Shown: positions 31,241-42,207 of the stretch, one piece after another
Position numbering within the stretch: position 1 is the first letter of the stretch
Layout: each line of letters begins with the position of its first letter
Assembly: GCA_038373865.1 (NCBI GenBank)
Contig: JAXGGA010003903.1
Span: 1-64,000 of the forward strand
Reading direction: 5' to 3'
Origin: Uloborus plumipes
Taxonomy: Eukaryota > Arthropoda > Arachnida > Araneae > Uloboridae
DNA: 64,000 bases
The notes under the pieces: model-generated
Seen by the model: the letters and a program-made list of their open reading frames with translations, nothing else
Database searches by the model: none
What the model was told of the DNA's origin: nothing
Position numbers and translations under genes: made by a program

Positions 31241-31716
31241 CAGCCTCCCCTTTCCCTTAGCAAAGTGAAGACTCAATGAGGAAATAAAGGGGGTGGAGCG
31301 ATATTGCTAGTTAATTAAAAGACGAATTAAATACAGAATACAACCTAGCAACTAAAAAGTTAGTTTTATGGAATTGTCTTACCATGCTACATGTGGGAAA
31401 GCAGGATATGAAAAAAGAAGTTTTTTAAAATTATTTTAAAAAGACTTAAACTTCTATTAATTTACTTTTAATACTTCATTGGTGAAGTAACAATTATATT
31501 TAGAGTTTTTTCACCTAAAAGCTTTCATAATGCGATGTAAAACCAATTTAAGAAATACATGATTCAAATCAATAGATGGCATAGTAATACAATTATATGC
31601 ATAACAAGAGGCGGGAATTTCGGTTTTTATCCCATGTTTTCCTTAATCCTGAAACATGCTTCTGAAGTTTCCTACCAATTATAACGTTGTAATATTTTCT
31701 TAGAAATAGGGTAGTG
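31241..31716. other. AT-rich non-coding DNA
   Basis: No feature supported. Confidence 0.45.
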
Positions 31717-31935
31717 TTTTAACACTAGAACCGCGGAAGGGGTCAATTTGACCCAAAGCAAAGTTCAATTTACCACCACGCAAAAAGTATGAATCGAAGA
31801 AACAATTCCTTTTATGATTTTTAATTATTTGAGGGGAAGATTGTTTTTCCAGATTTAAAAATTTTTGGCATAATTTTTTTTTTAGTTATTAACACTTAGA
31901 ACCGCGGTGTGGGTCAATATGACCCTCGAGAAATA
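31717..31935. repeat. Two piggyBac-like termini in direct orientation
   Basis: TTAACACTAGAACCGCGG and TTAACACTTAGAACCGCGG occur about 170 bases apart, each followed by GGGTCAATTTGACCC or GGGTCAATATGACCC. TTAA plus a conserved end and a nearby palindrome is the pattern of piggyBac-like elements. The opposite-orientation ends were not found, so these are fragments or a tandem of ends. Confidence 0.5.
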
Positions 31936-32236
31936 TTGAAGTACAAATGACGAAAATCGTACATTTTCTGGTAAGCAACTGCAGCATATTTCTTCCTCAC
32001 CAAAGAATTTCTGAAATGGATGACACATGCAGTAATTTAGTAAGAGAGGGGTTAGGGGGGGGGGGGCAATTCCCCCCTCCAAATTTTTAGAGTTGATGTT
32101 TTTACATATAATTCGGTGTTTTCAGATAAAATTTGTATTCAGCACGCGCCCTCCCCTCCTTGAAAAATTAAAAATGGTGGGGGGGGGGGGGGGGTTCTCT
32201 AGCCAATTCCCTGGGATTGAAACATAGGCATTTTGA
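31936..32236. other. Non-coding, G12 and G16 runs
   Basis: G homopolymers at about 32055-32066 and 32179-32194. No coding signal. Confidence 0.45.
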
Positions 32237-32610
32237 TCTGCTGGTTTTGAGCACTATGATTGGTTTGAAACTCAGGCTACGTTTGAACGCGATAAAAAAA
32301 AAATTACAAGGGAAATATTTTATTCTGTATATAAGAAATACTTCCGGAGTCAGAATGTCGAGGAAGCTGTAAAATATTCAAAACAATTATCTATGAAGTA
32401 TTTAGAAGGTCATGGTAATGATGAAACTGTTTTCATTTTGAGAAGTTGAAAGTAAAGATTACTGGTGGTGCCCTAGCAAACGTTGTTCTTTCTCATCGCA
32501 AAAGTTATGAAAACTTATTGAACTTTAAAACAAATGTTTCGGGAAAAAATACACGTACGAGAAGAATTTTTAAAAACAAATCAACAACAACATTTTTAGT
32601 GGGAAAATAG
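32237..32610 (+). pseudogene. Unrecognised coding-like stretch just before the low-complexity tract
   Basis: One frame is open for 70 codons from 32237 to a TGA at 32447-32449 (segments HYDWFETQATFERD and SQNVEEAVKYSKQLSMKYLE). A second frame takes over at about 32434 and runs to a TAG at 32608-32610 (FEKLKVKITGGALANVV and SHRKSYENLLNFKTNVS). One 1-base shift would join them into about 125 residues. A strong donor-like GTAAGT starts at 32610. Composition is protein-like and not low-complexity. I do not recognise it; it may be a host exon with a base error, or an old gene or transposon remnant. Confidence 0.38.
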
Positions 32611-32699
32611 TAAGTTGACAAAGAGAGAGAAGATTTTGAAACTTCTTTCACACGAACAAAAGATTTGATTTTGAAAGGGAACCGTATTTGGTTGAGGAG

Positions 32700-34998
32700 A
32701 TATAAAGAAAAAAGAAAAGGAAAAAAAAAAAAAAAAAAAAAGAGAGAAAAGGGGAAAAAGATGAGAAAAAAGATAAAGGAAAATAAGAAAAGATAATAGA
32801 AGGAAAAAAGGAGAAAAAAGGATAAGAGAAATAGAAAGAAAAAGAGATAGAGAAAAAAGAGAGCACAAAAAAAAGGAGAAAAAAAATAGAAAAAGAAAAG
32901 GTAAGTGAAAGAAGGAAAGAGGAAAGAGAAGGAATAAAAAGGAAAGTGGAAAAAGTAAGGAATAAAAAAAAAAGAGGAAGGGAAAAAAAAGAAGGAAAGC
33001 AAGAGGGGAGAATAGAATATTAAAGAGGGGGAAGGAAAAAGGAAAGAGAAGAGAGAAGGAGAGAAAAAAAAGAGGAGAGTGAAGGAAGAGAGAAAAAAGA
33101 ATGAGGAGGAATAAAGGGGGAAAGAGAGAGAGGAAAGAAAATAAAGGAAAAAAGGAGAGAATAAAAGGAGAAAAGAGGAAGAGAGAAAGAAAAAAAAAGA
33201 AAAAAGGGAAAAAAGAAGGAGAGGAGAAGAAGAGAGGGGGGAAGAAGAGGAAAAAAAAAGAGGAAAAGAAAAGTAAGAAGAAAGGAAAACAAAAATAATT
33301 AAAAAAAAAAAAAATGAAAGAAAGAAGAAACAAGAAAAGAGAAGGAGAGAAAAAAAAGAAGGAAGGAGAGGAAAGGAAAAAGAGAGGGTAAGAAGATAAG
33401 AAGTAAAGTATAAAAAAAGAAAAGAAAAAAGAAAAAAAGAGTAAAGAAAGGAAGAGAGGTAAAGAAAGAAATGAAAAAGAAAAAGAGTAAGGGAATAGAG
33501 AAAAAGAAAAAGAGTAATAGAGAAAGAAAAAAAAGAAAGGAAAAAAGAAAGAAAAGAAAGTAAAAGAAAGGGAAAAAAAAAAAAAGAGTGAGGAAAAAGG
33601 AACAAAAAAAAGAGAAGAAAAAAAAAAAAAAAAAGAAATGGATAGAATAAAAAAAAGAAAAAAAGAAGGTAGCTTAGGGATACAAAGAAGAAAAAAGAAA
33701 AAAGAAAAAAAAAAAAAGAAGAAAAAAAAGAAAGAAGAAAAAGAGAAAAAAGAAAAAAGAGAGAAAAAAAGAAGAAAACAGAAAAACAAGAAAGAGAAGA
33801 ACAGAAAAAAGAAAAGAAAGAAAAGAAAGAAGAAAGAGAAAAAAAGAAAAGAGGAGAAGAGAGGAAAAAGAAAAAAAGGAAAAGAAGAAAGAAAAGAAGA
33901 GAAAAAAGAAACAAGAAAAGAAAGAAAAAAAAAAAAAAAGGAAAAAAGAAAGAAAGGAAAAAAGTAAAAAAAAAAAAAAAAAAAAAGAAAAGAAAAAGAA
34001 AAGAAAAGAAAAACAAAAGAGAAAAAAAAAAAAAAAAGAAAAGAAGAGAAAGCGAAAGAAAAAAAAAGAAAAAAAAGAAAAAAAAACAACAAAGAAAAAA
34101 AGAAAAGAAAGAAAAAGAAAAGAAAAAAAAGAAAAATAAAAAAAAAAAAAAACAGAAAGAAGAAAACAGAAAAAGAAAACGAAAAAAAGAAAGAGAAAAA
34201 CAAAAAAAAAAAAAAGAAAAAAAAAAAAAAGAAGAGAAAAAGAAAAAAAAAATAAAAGAAAAGAAAAGAAAAAAAAAAAAGAAAAAGAGAGAAAAAAAAA
34301 CAACCAAAGAAAAAAACAAAAAAAGAGAAAAAGAAAAAAAAAAGAAGAAAAAAAAAATGAAAAAAAAAAAAGAAAAAGAAAAACAAAAAAAAAAAAAAAG
34401 GAAAAAAAAAAGAAGAGAAAAAAAAAAAAAGAAAAAAAGAAAGAAAAAAAAAACAAAAAAATAAAGAAAAAAAGAACAAAAAAGAAAAAAAAACATAAAC
34501 AGAAAAATAAAAATAAATCTGAAAATAAAAAAAGAACGCAAAAGAAAAAAACACAAAACAACAAATCACAAACGAACACAACACAACAGAAACAAAAACG
34601 AACCAAAAAAAATACAAAAAAAGAACAAAAAATAAAAACTGAAAAAAATAAAAAAAAAAAACCAAACAAAAAAAAAAAATAAGAAAACAAAAAACAAAGA
34701 ACAAGAAACAAAAACGAAGAACAAACAAAATAAAGCAAAAAAAAAAAATAAAAAGAATACAGATAGAACAAAAAAAAAAGAAAAAAAAAAAGAAATAAAA
34801 AAAAAAAAAAAAAAAATAAAAATAAAAAAAAAAATACAGCACAAAACTAAAAAAAAAAAAAAACAAAAAAAGAATATACAAAGAAAAAAAAGAAAAGAAA
34901 AAAAACAAAAAAAACAAAAGACAAAAATAAAAAAAACCAAAAAAAGAAAAAACAAGAAATAACAAAAACAAATACAAAAAAAAACAAAAGAAAAAAAA
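32700..34998. repeat. 2.3-kb A-rich purine (A/G) tract
   Basis: Almost only A and G on the plus strand, beginning as GAAAA- and GGAAA-type mixtures with occasional T. G content falls rightward, C appears from about 33780, and the last 500 bases are A with scattered C and T. The long minus-strand frames here encode only F/S/L-rich strings and are artefacts of composition. Confidence 0.95.
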
Positions 34999-37900
34999 CC
35001 CCCCCCGCGTCCCGCCCCACCACCTCGACATCAGCCCCCACCCCACGCCCCCCCCCCCATACCCCCCAACCCCACTGCCCCAGCGCCCCCCCGCTTCCCC
35101 CCTCCCCCCGCTCCCCACCCCCCCCCCCCCCCCCCGCTCCCCCCCCCCCCGTCCCGCCCGCCCCTCCCCCACTCCCCCCTCCCCCGCCCCGCCCCCCCCC
35201 CCCCCCCCGCCCCACCCGTCCCCTCTCTCCCCGCCCCTCCCCTCCCCCCTCCCCCCCCCTCCCGACACCCCCCCTCCCCCCGTCACCCCCCTCCACCCCT
35301 CCCCCCCCTCACCCCCTCCTCCTCCCCACGCCTCCCCCTCCCCCCCCCCGCTCCCCCCCCCCCCCCCCCCCCTCCCGTCCCCCCCCCCCGGCCCCCTCCC
35401 CCGCCCGTCCCTCCCCCCGACACGCGCCCCCCCTCCCCCCCGCCCCCCTCCCCCCTCCCTCCCCCCCCCCCCTCCCCCCTCACCCCCCTCCCTCCCCCCC
35501 TCCCCCCCCGCCCTCCCCCTCCCCCCCCCCTCCGCCCCCCCCCCCCCTCCCCCCCCCCCCTCCCCCCCCCCCTCCCCCCCCCCCCTCCCCCCCTCCCCCC
35601 CCCCCCCTCCCCCCCCCCCCCCTCCCCCCCCCCCCTCCCCCCCCCCCCCTCCCCCCCCTCCCCCTCCCCCCCCCCCTCCCCCCCCTCCCCCCTCCCCCCC
35701 CTCCCCCCCCCCCCTCCCCCCCCCTCCCCCCTCCCTCCCCCCCCTCCCCCCCCCCCCCCTCCCCCTCCCCCCCCCCCCCTCCCCCCCCCCTCCCCCCCCC
35801 CCCCCCCCCCCTCCCCCCCCCCCCCCCTCCCCTCCCCCCCCCCTCCCCCCCCCCCCTCCCCCCCCCCCCTCCCCCCTCCCCCCCCCCCCCCTCCCCCCCT
35901 CCCCCTCCCCCCCCCCCCCCTCCCTCCCCCCCCCCTCCTCCCCCCCCCCCCCCCTCCCCCCCCCCCTCCCCCCCCCCCCCCCCTCCCCCCCCCCCTCCCC
36001 CCCCCCCTCCCCCCTCCCTCCCCCCCCCTCCCCCCCCCTCCCCCCTCCCCCCCTCCCCCCCCCCCCCCTCCCCCCCCTCCCCCTCCCCCCCCCTCCCCCC
36101 CCTCCCCCCCCCCCCTCCCCCCCTCCCCCCCCCCTCCCTCCCCCCTCCCCCCCCCCCCACCCTCCCCCCCCCCTCCCCCCTCCCCCCCTCCCCCCCCCCC
36201 CCCTCCCCCTCCCCCCCCCCTCCCCCCCCCCCCTCCCCCCCCTCCCCCTCCCCCCCCCCCCCCCTCCCCCCCCCCTCCCCCCTCCCCCCCCCCCTCCCCC
36301 CTCCCCCCCCCTCCCTCCCCCTCCCCCCCCCCCCCCCCCCTCCCCCCCCCCCCTCCCCCCCCCCCCCCCCTCCCCCCCCCTCCCCCCCCCCCCTCCCCTC
36401 CCCCCCCCCCTCCCCCCCCCCCCCTCCCCCCCTCCCCCCCCCCTCCCCCTCCCCCCTCCCCCCCCCCCCCTCCCCCCCCCCCCCTCCCCCCTCCCCCCCC
36501 CCCCTCCCCCCTCCCCCCCCCTCCCCCCCCCCTCCCCTCCCCCCTCCCCCCCTCCCCCCCCCCTCCCCCCCCTCCCCCCCCCCCCCCCCTCCCCCCCCCC
36601 CCCCTCCCCCCCTCCCCCCCCTCCCCCCCCCCCCCCCTCCCTCCCCCCCCCCCCCCCCTCCCCCCCCCCCCCTCCCCCCCCCTCCCCCCCCTCCCTCCCC
36701 CCCCCACCCCCCCCCTCCCCCCCTCCCCCCTCCCCCCCCCCTCCCCCCTCCCCCCCCCCTCCCCCCCCCTCCCCCCCCCTCCCCCCCCCCCTCCCCCCCT
36801 CCCCCCCCTCCCCCCCCCCCCTCCCCCCCCCCCCTCCCCCCCCCCCCCCCCTCCCCCCCCCCCTCCCCCCCCCCCTCCCCCTCCCCCCCCCCCCCCCCTC
36901 CCCCCCCCGCCCCCCCCCCCTCCCCTCCCCCCCCCCCTCCCCCCCCTCCCCCCCTCCCCCCCCCCCCTCCCCCCTCCCCCCTCCCCCCCCCTCCCCCCTC
37001 CCCCCCTCCCCCCCCCCTCCCCCCCCCCCCTCCCCCCCCCTCCCCCCCCCCCCTCCCCCCCCCCCCCCCTCCCCCTCCCCCCCCCCCTCCCCTCCCCCCC
37101 CCCCTCCCCCCCCCCCCCCTCCCCCCCCCCCCCCTCCCCCTCCCCCCCCCCTCCCCCCCCCCCCCCCCTCCCCCCCCCCCCCCTCCCCCCCTCCCCCCCC
37201 TCCCCCCCCCCCCCTCCCCCCTCCCCCCCCCCCTCCCCCCCCTCCCCCCCTCCCCCCCCCCTCCCCCCCCCCCCCCTCCCCCCCCCCCCCCCCTCCCCCC
37301 TCCCCCCCCCCCTCCCCCCCCTCCCCGCCCCCCCCCCCCCCCCTCCCCCTCCCCCCCCCCTCCCCCCCCCCCCCTCCCCCCCCCCCTCCCCCCCCTCCCC
37401 CCCCCCCTCCCCCCCCCCCTCCCCCCCCCCCCTCCCCCCCCCCCTCCCCCCCCCCCCCCCCCTCCCCCCCCCCCTCCCCCCCCCCCCCCCCCTCCCCCTC
37501 CCCCCCCCTCCCCCCCCCCCCCCTCCCCCTCCCCCCCCCCCCCCTCCCCCCTCCCCTCCCCCCCCTCCCCCCCCCTCCCCCCCCCCCCCCTCCCCCCCCC
37601 CCCCCCCTCCCCCCCCCCCCTCCCCCCCCCCCCCCTCCCCCCCCCTCCCCCCCCCCCCCCCTCCCCCCCCCCCCTCCCCCCCCCTCCCCCCCCCCCCCCT
37701 CCCCCCCCCCCTCCCCCCCCCCCCCCCTCCCCCCCCCCCCCCTCCCCCCTCCCCCCCCCCCCTCCCCCCCCCCCCCCCCCCTCCCCCTCCCCCCCCCCCC
37801 CTCCCCCTCCCCCCCCCTCCCCCCCCCCCCTCCCCCCCCTCCCCCCCCTCCCCCCCCCTCCCCCCCCCCCTCCCCCCCCCTCCCCCCCCCCTCCCCCCCC

Positions 37901-40900
37901 CCCTCCCCCCTCCCCTCCCCCCCCCCCCCCCCCTCCCCCCCCTCCCCCCCCCTCCCCCCCCCTCCCCCCTCCCCCCCCCCCCCCCCTCCCCCCCCCCCTC
38001 CCCCTCCCCCTCCCCCCCCTCCCCCCCCTCCCCCCCCCCTCCCCCCCCCCTCCCCCCCCCCCTCCCCCCCCCCCCCCCCCTCCCCCCCTCCCCCCCCCCC
38101 CCTCCCCCCCCCCTCCCCCTCCCCCCCCCCCCCCCCCCTCCCCCCCCCCCCTCCCCCCCCTCCCCCCCCCCCCCCCTCCCCCCCCCCCCCCTCCCCCCCC
38201 CCCTCCCCCCCCTCCCCCTCCCCCCCCCCCTCCCCCCCCCCCCCCTCCCCCCCCCTCCCCCCTCCCCCCCCCCCCCCCTCCCCCCCCTCCCCCCCCCCCC
38301 CCCCCCCCTCCCCCTCCCCCCCCCTCCCCCCCTCCCCCCCCCCCCTCCCCCCCCCCTCCCCCCCCTCCCCCCCCCCCCTCCCCCCCCCCCTCCCCCCCCC
38401 CCCCCCCTCCCCCGCCCCCCCCCCCCCCCCCCCCTCCCCCTCCCCCCCCCTCCCCCCCTCCCCCCCCCCCCCCCCTCCCCCCCCCGCCCCCCCCTCCCCC
38501 CCCCTCCCCCCCCCCCCCCCCCCCCTCCCCCTCCCCCCCCTCCCCCCCCCCCCCCCCTCCCCCCCCCCCCTCCCCCCCCCCCCCCCCTCCCCCTCCCCCC
38601 CCCCCCCCCCCTCCCCCCTCCCCCCCCCCCCTCCCCCCCCCCCCTCCCCCCCTCCCCCCCCCCCCCTCCCCCCCCCCCCCCCCTCCCCCCCTCCCCCCCC
38701 CTCCCCCCCTCCTCCCCCCTCCCCCCCCCCCCCTCCCCCCCCCTCCCCCCCCCCCCCCCCCTCCCCCCCCTCCCCTCCCCCCCCCCCCCCCCCTCCCCCC
38801 CCCCCCTCCCCCCTCCCCCCCCCCCCCCCCTCCCCCCCCCCCCCCTCCCCCCCCCCTCCCCCTCCCCTCCCCCCCCCCCCCCTCCCCCCCCTCCCCCCCC
38901 CTCCCCCCCCCCCCCCTCCCCCCTCCCCCCCCTCCCCCCCCCCCCCCCCCCCCTCCCCCCCGCCCCCCCCCCCCCTCCCCCCTCCCCCCCCCCCCCCTCC
39001 CCCCCCCTCCCCCTCCCCCCCCCCCCTCCCCCCCCTCCCCCCCCCCCCTCCCCCTCCCCCCCCCCCCCCTCCCCCCCTCCCCCCCTCCCCCCCCCCCCCC
39101 TCCCCCCCTCCCCCTCCCCCCCCCGCCCCCCCCCCCCTCCCCCCCCTCCCCCCCCTCCCCCCCTCCCCCTCCCCCCCCTCCCCCCCCCCTCCCCCCCTCC
39201 CCCCCTCCCCCCCCCCCCCCTCCCCCCCCCCTCCCCCCCCCCCCCCCCCCCCTCCCCCCCCTCCCCCCCTCCCCCCCCCCCACCCCCCCCCCCTCCCCTC
39301 CCCCCCCCCCCCCCCCCCCCTCCCCCCCCCCCCTCCCCCCCCCCCTCCCCCCCCCCCTCCCCCTCCCCCCTCCCCCCCTCCCCCCCCCCCCCTCCCCCCC
39401 CCCCCCCCCCCCTCCCCCCCCCTCCCCCCCCCCCCCCTCCCCCCCCCCTCCCCCCCCCCCTCCCCCCCCTCCCCCCCCCCTCCCCTCCCCCCCCCCCCCC
39501 CCCCGCCCCCCCCCCCCCCCCCCCCTCCCCCCCCCTCCCCCTCCCCCCCCCCCCCCCCTCCCCCCCCCCTCCCCCCCCCCCCCCCCCTCCCCCCCCCCCC
39601 CTCCCCCCCTCCCCCCCCCCCCCCCCCTCCCCCCCCTCCCCCCCCCTCCCCCCCCCCCCCCCTCCCCCCCCCCTCCCCCCCCCCTCCCCCCCCCCCCCCC
39701 CTCCCCCCCCCCTCCCCCCCACCCCCCCCCCCCCCCTCCCCCCCTCCCCTCCCCCCCCCCCTCCCCTCCCCCCCCCCTCCCCCCCCCCTCCCCTCCCCCC
39801 CTCCCCCTCCCCCCCTCCCCCCCCCCCCCCTCCCCCCCCCCCCCCCTCCCCCCCTCCCCCTCCCCCCCTCCCCCCCCCCCTCCCCCCCCCCCCCTCCCCC
39901 CCCCTCCCCCCCCTCCCCCCCCCCCCCCTCCCCCCCCCCCCCTCCCCCCTCCCCCCCCCTCCCCCCCCCCTCCCCCACCCCCCTCCCCCCCCCCCCCCTC
40001 CCCCCCCCCCCTCCCCCTCCTCCCCCCCCTCCCCCCCCCTCCCCCCTCCCGCCCCCCCCCCCCCCTCCCCCCTCCCTCCCCCCCCCCCCCCCCCCCTCCC
40101 CCCCCTCACCCCCCCCCCCCTCCCCCCCCCCCCCTCCCCCCCCCTCCCCCTCCCCCCTCCCCCCCCCCCCTCCCCCCCCCTCCCCTCCCCCCCCCCCCCC
40201 CCCCTCCCCCCTCCCCCCCCCCCCTCCCCCCTCCCCCCCCTCCCCCCCCCCCCTCCCCCCCCCCCCCCTCCCCCCCTCCCCCCCCCCCCTCCCCCCCCCC
40301 CCTCCCCCCCCCTCCCCCTCCCCCCCCCCCCCCCTCCCCCCCTCCCCCCCCCCCCCCCCCCCCCTCCCCCCTCCCCCCCCCCCCCCCCTCCCCCCCCTCC
40401 CCCCCCCCCCCTCCCCCCTCCCCCCCCCCCTCCCCCCTCCCCCCCCCCTCCCCCCCCTCCCCCTCCCCCTCCCCCCCCTCCTCCCCCCCTCCCCCCCCCC
40501 CCCTCCCACCCCCCTCCCCCCCCCCCCCTCCCCCCCCTCCCCCCCCCCTCCCCCCCCCGCCCCCCCCCCCCCCTCCCCCCCCCTCCCCCCTCCCCCCCCC
40601 TCCCCCCCCCTCCCCCCCCCTCCCCCCCCTCCCCCCCCCCCCCCCCTCCCCCCCCCCCCTCCCCCCCCCCCCCTCCCCCCCCCCCCTCCCCCCCCTCCCC
40701 CCCACCCCCCCTCCCCCCCCCTCCCCCCCCCCCCTCCCCCCCCTCCCCCCCCCCCCCACCCCCCCCCCCCCTCCCCCCCCCCTCCCCCCCCCCCCCTCCC
40801 CCCCTCCCCCCCCTCCCCCCCCCGCTCCCCCCCCCTCCCCCCCCCCTCCCCCCCCCTCCCCCCCCCCCCCTCCCCCCCTCCCCCCCTCCCTCCCCCCTCC

Positions 40901-41804
40901 CCCCCCCCCCTCCCCCCCCCCCCTCCCCTCCCCCCCCCCCCCCCCCTCCCCCTCCCCCCCCCGCCCCCCCCCTCCCCTCCCCCCCCCTCCCCCCCCCCCC
41001 CCCCCCCTCCCCCCCTCCCCCCCCCCCCCCACCCCCTCCCCCCCCTCCCCCCCCCCCCTCCCCGCCCCCCCCTCCCCCCCCCCCCACCCTCCCCCCTCCC
41101 CCCCCCTCCCCTCCCCCCCCCCCCCCCCCCCCCCTCCCCCCCCTCCCCCCCTCCCCCCCCCCCTCCCCCCCCCCCCCCCCCCCCCCCCCTCCCCCCCCCC
41201 CTCCCCCCCCCCCCCTCCCCCTCCCCCCCCTCCCCCCTCCCCCTCCCCCCCCCCCCCTCCCCCCCCCCCCCTCCCCTCCCCCCTCCCCCCCCCCCGCCCC
41301 TCCTCCCCCCCCCCCCCCCCCTCCCCCCCCTCCCCCCCCTCCCCCCCCCCCCCCCTCCCCCCCCCCCCCCCCCTCCCCCCCCCCCCCCCGCCCCCCCCCC
41401 CCCTCCCTCCCCCCCCCCCCCCCCCCCTCCCCCCTCCCCCCCCCCCCCCTCCCCCCCCCCCCCCCCCCCTCCCCCCCCCCCCCCTACCCCCCCCCTCCCC
41501 CCCCCCCTCCCCCCCCTCCCCCCCCCCCCCCTCCCCCCCCCCTCCCCCCCCCCCCCCCTCCCCCCCCCGCCCCCCCCCCCCCCCCCCTCCCCCCCCTCCC
41601 CCCACCCCCCCCCCCCTCCCCCCCCCCCCACCCCCCCCCTCCCCCCCCCCCCCCCCCCCCACCCCCCCCCCCTCCCCCCCCCCCCCCCCCCCCCCCCTCC
41701 CCCCCCCACCCCCCTCCCCTCCCCCCCCCCTCCCCCCCCTCCCCCCCCCCCCCCCCCCCCCCTCCCCCCCCCCCGCCCTCCCCCCCCCCCCCCTCCCCGC
41801 CCCG

Positions 41805-41838
<34 letters not shown>

Positions 41839-41873
41839 ACCCCCCCCCCCCCCCCCCCCGCCCCCCCCCCACC

Positions 41874-41908
<35 letters not shown>

Positions 41909-42011
41909 CCCCCCCCCCCCTCCCGCCATCCCCCCCCCCCTCCCCCCCCCCCCCCACCCCCCCCCCCTCCCCCCCCCCCCCCCGCCCCCCGCCCCCCCGC
42001 CCCCCCCCCCC

Positions 42012-42054
<43 letters not shown>

Positions 42055-42079
42055 CCCCCCCTCCCCCCCCCCCCCCCCC

Positions 42080-42116
<37 letters not shown>

Positions 42117-42164
42117 CCCCCCCCCCCCCCCCCCCCCCCCTCCCCACCCCCCCCGCCCCCCCCC

Positions 42165-42207
<43 letters not shown>

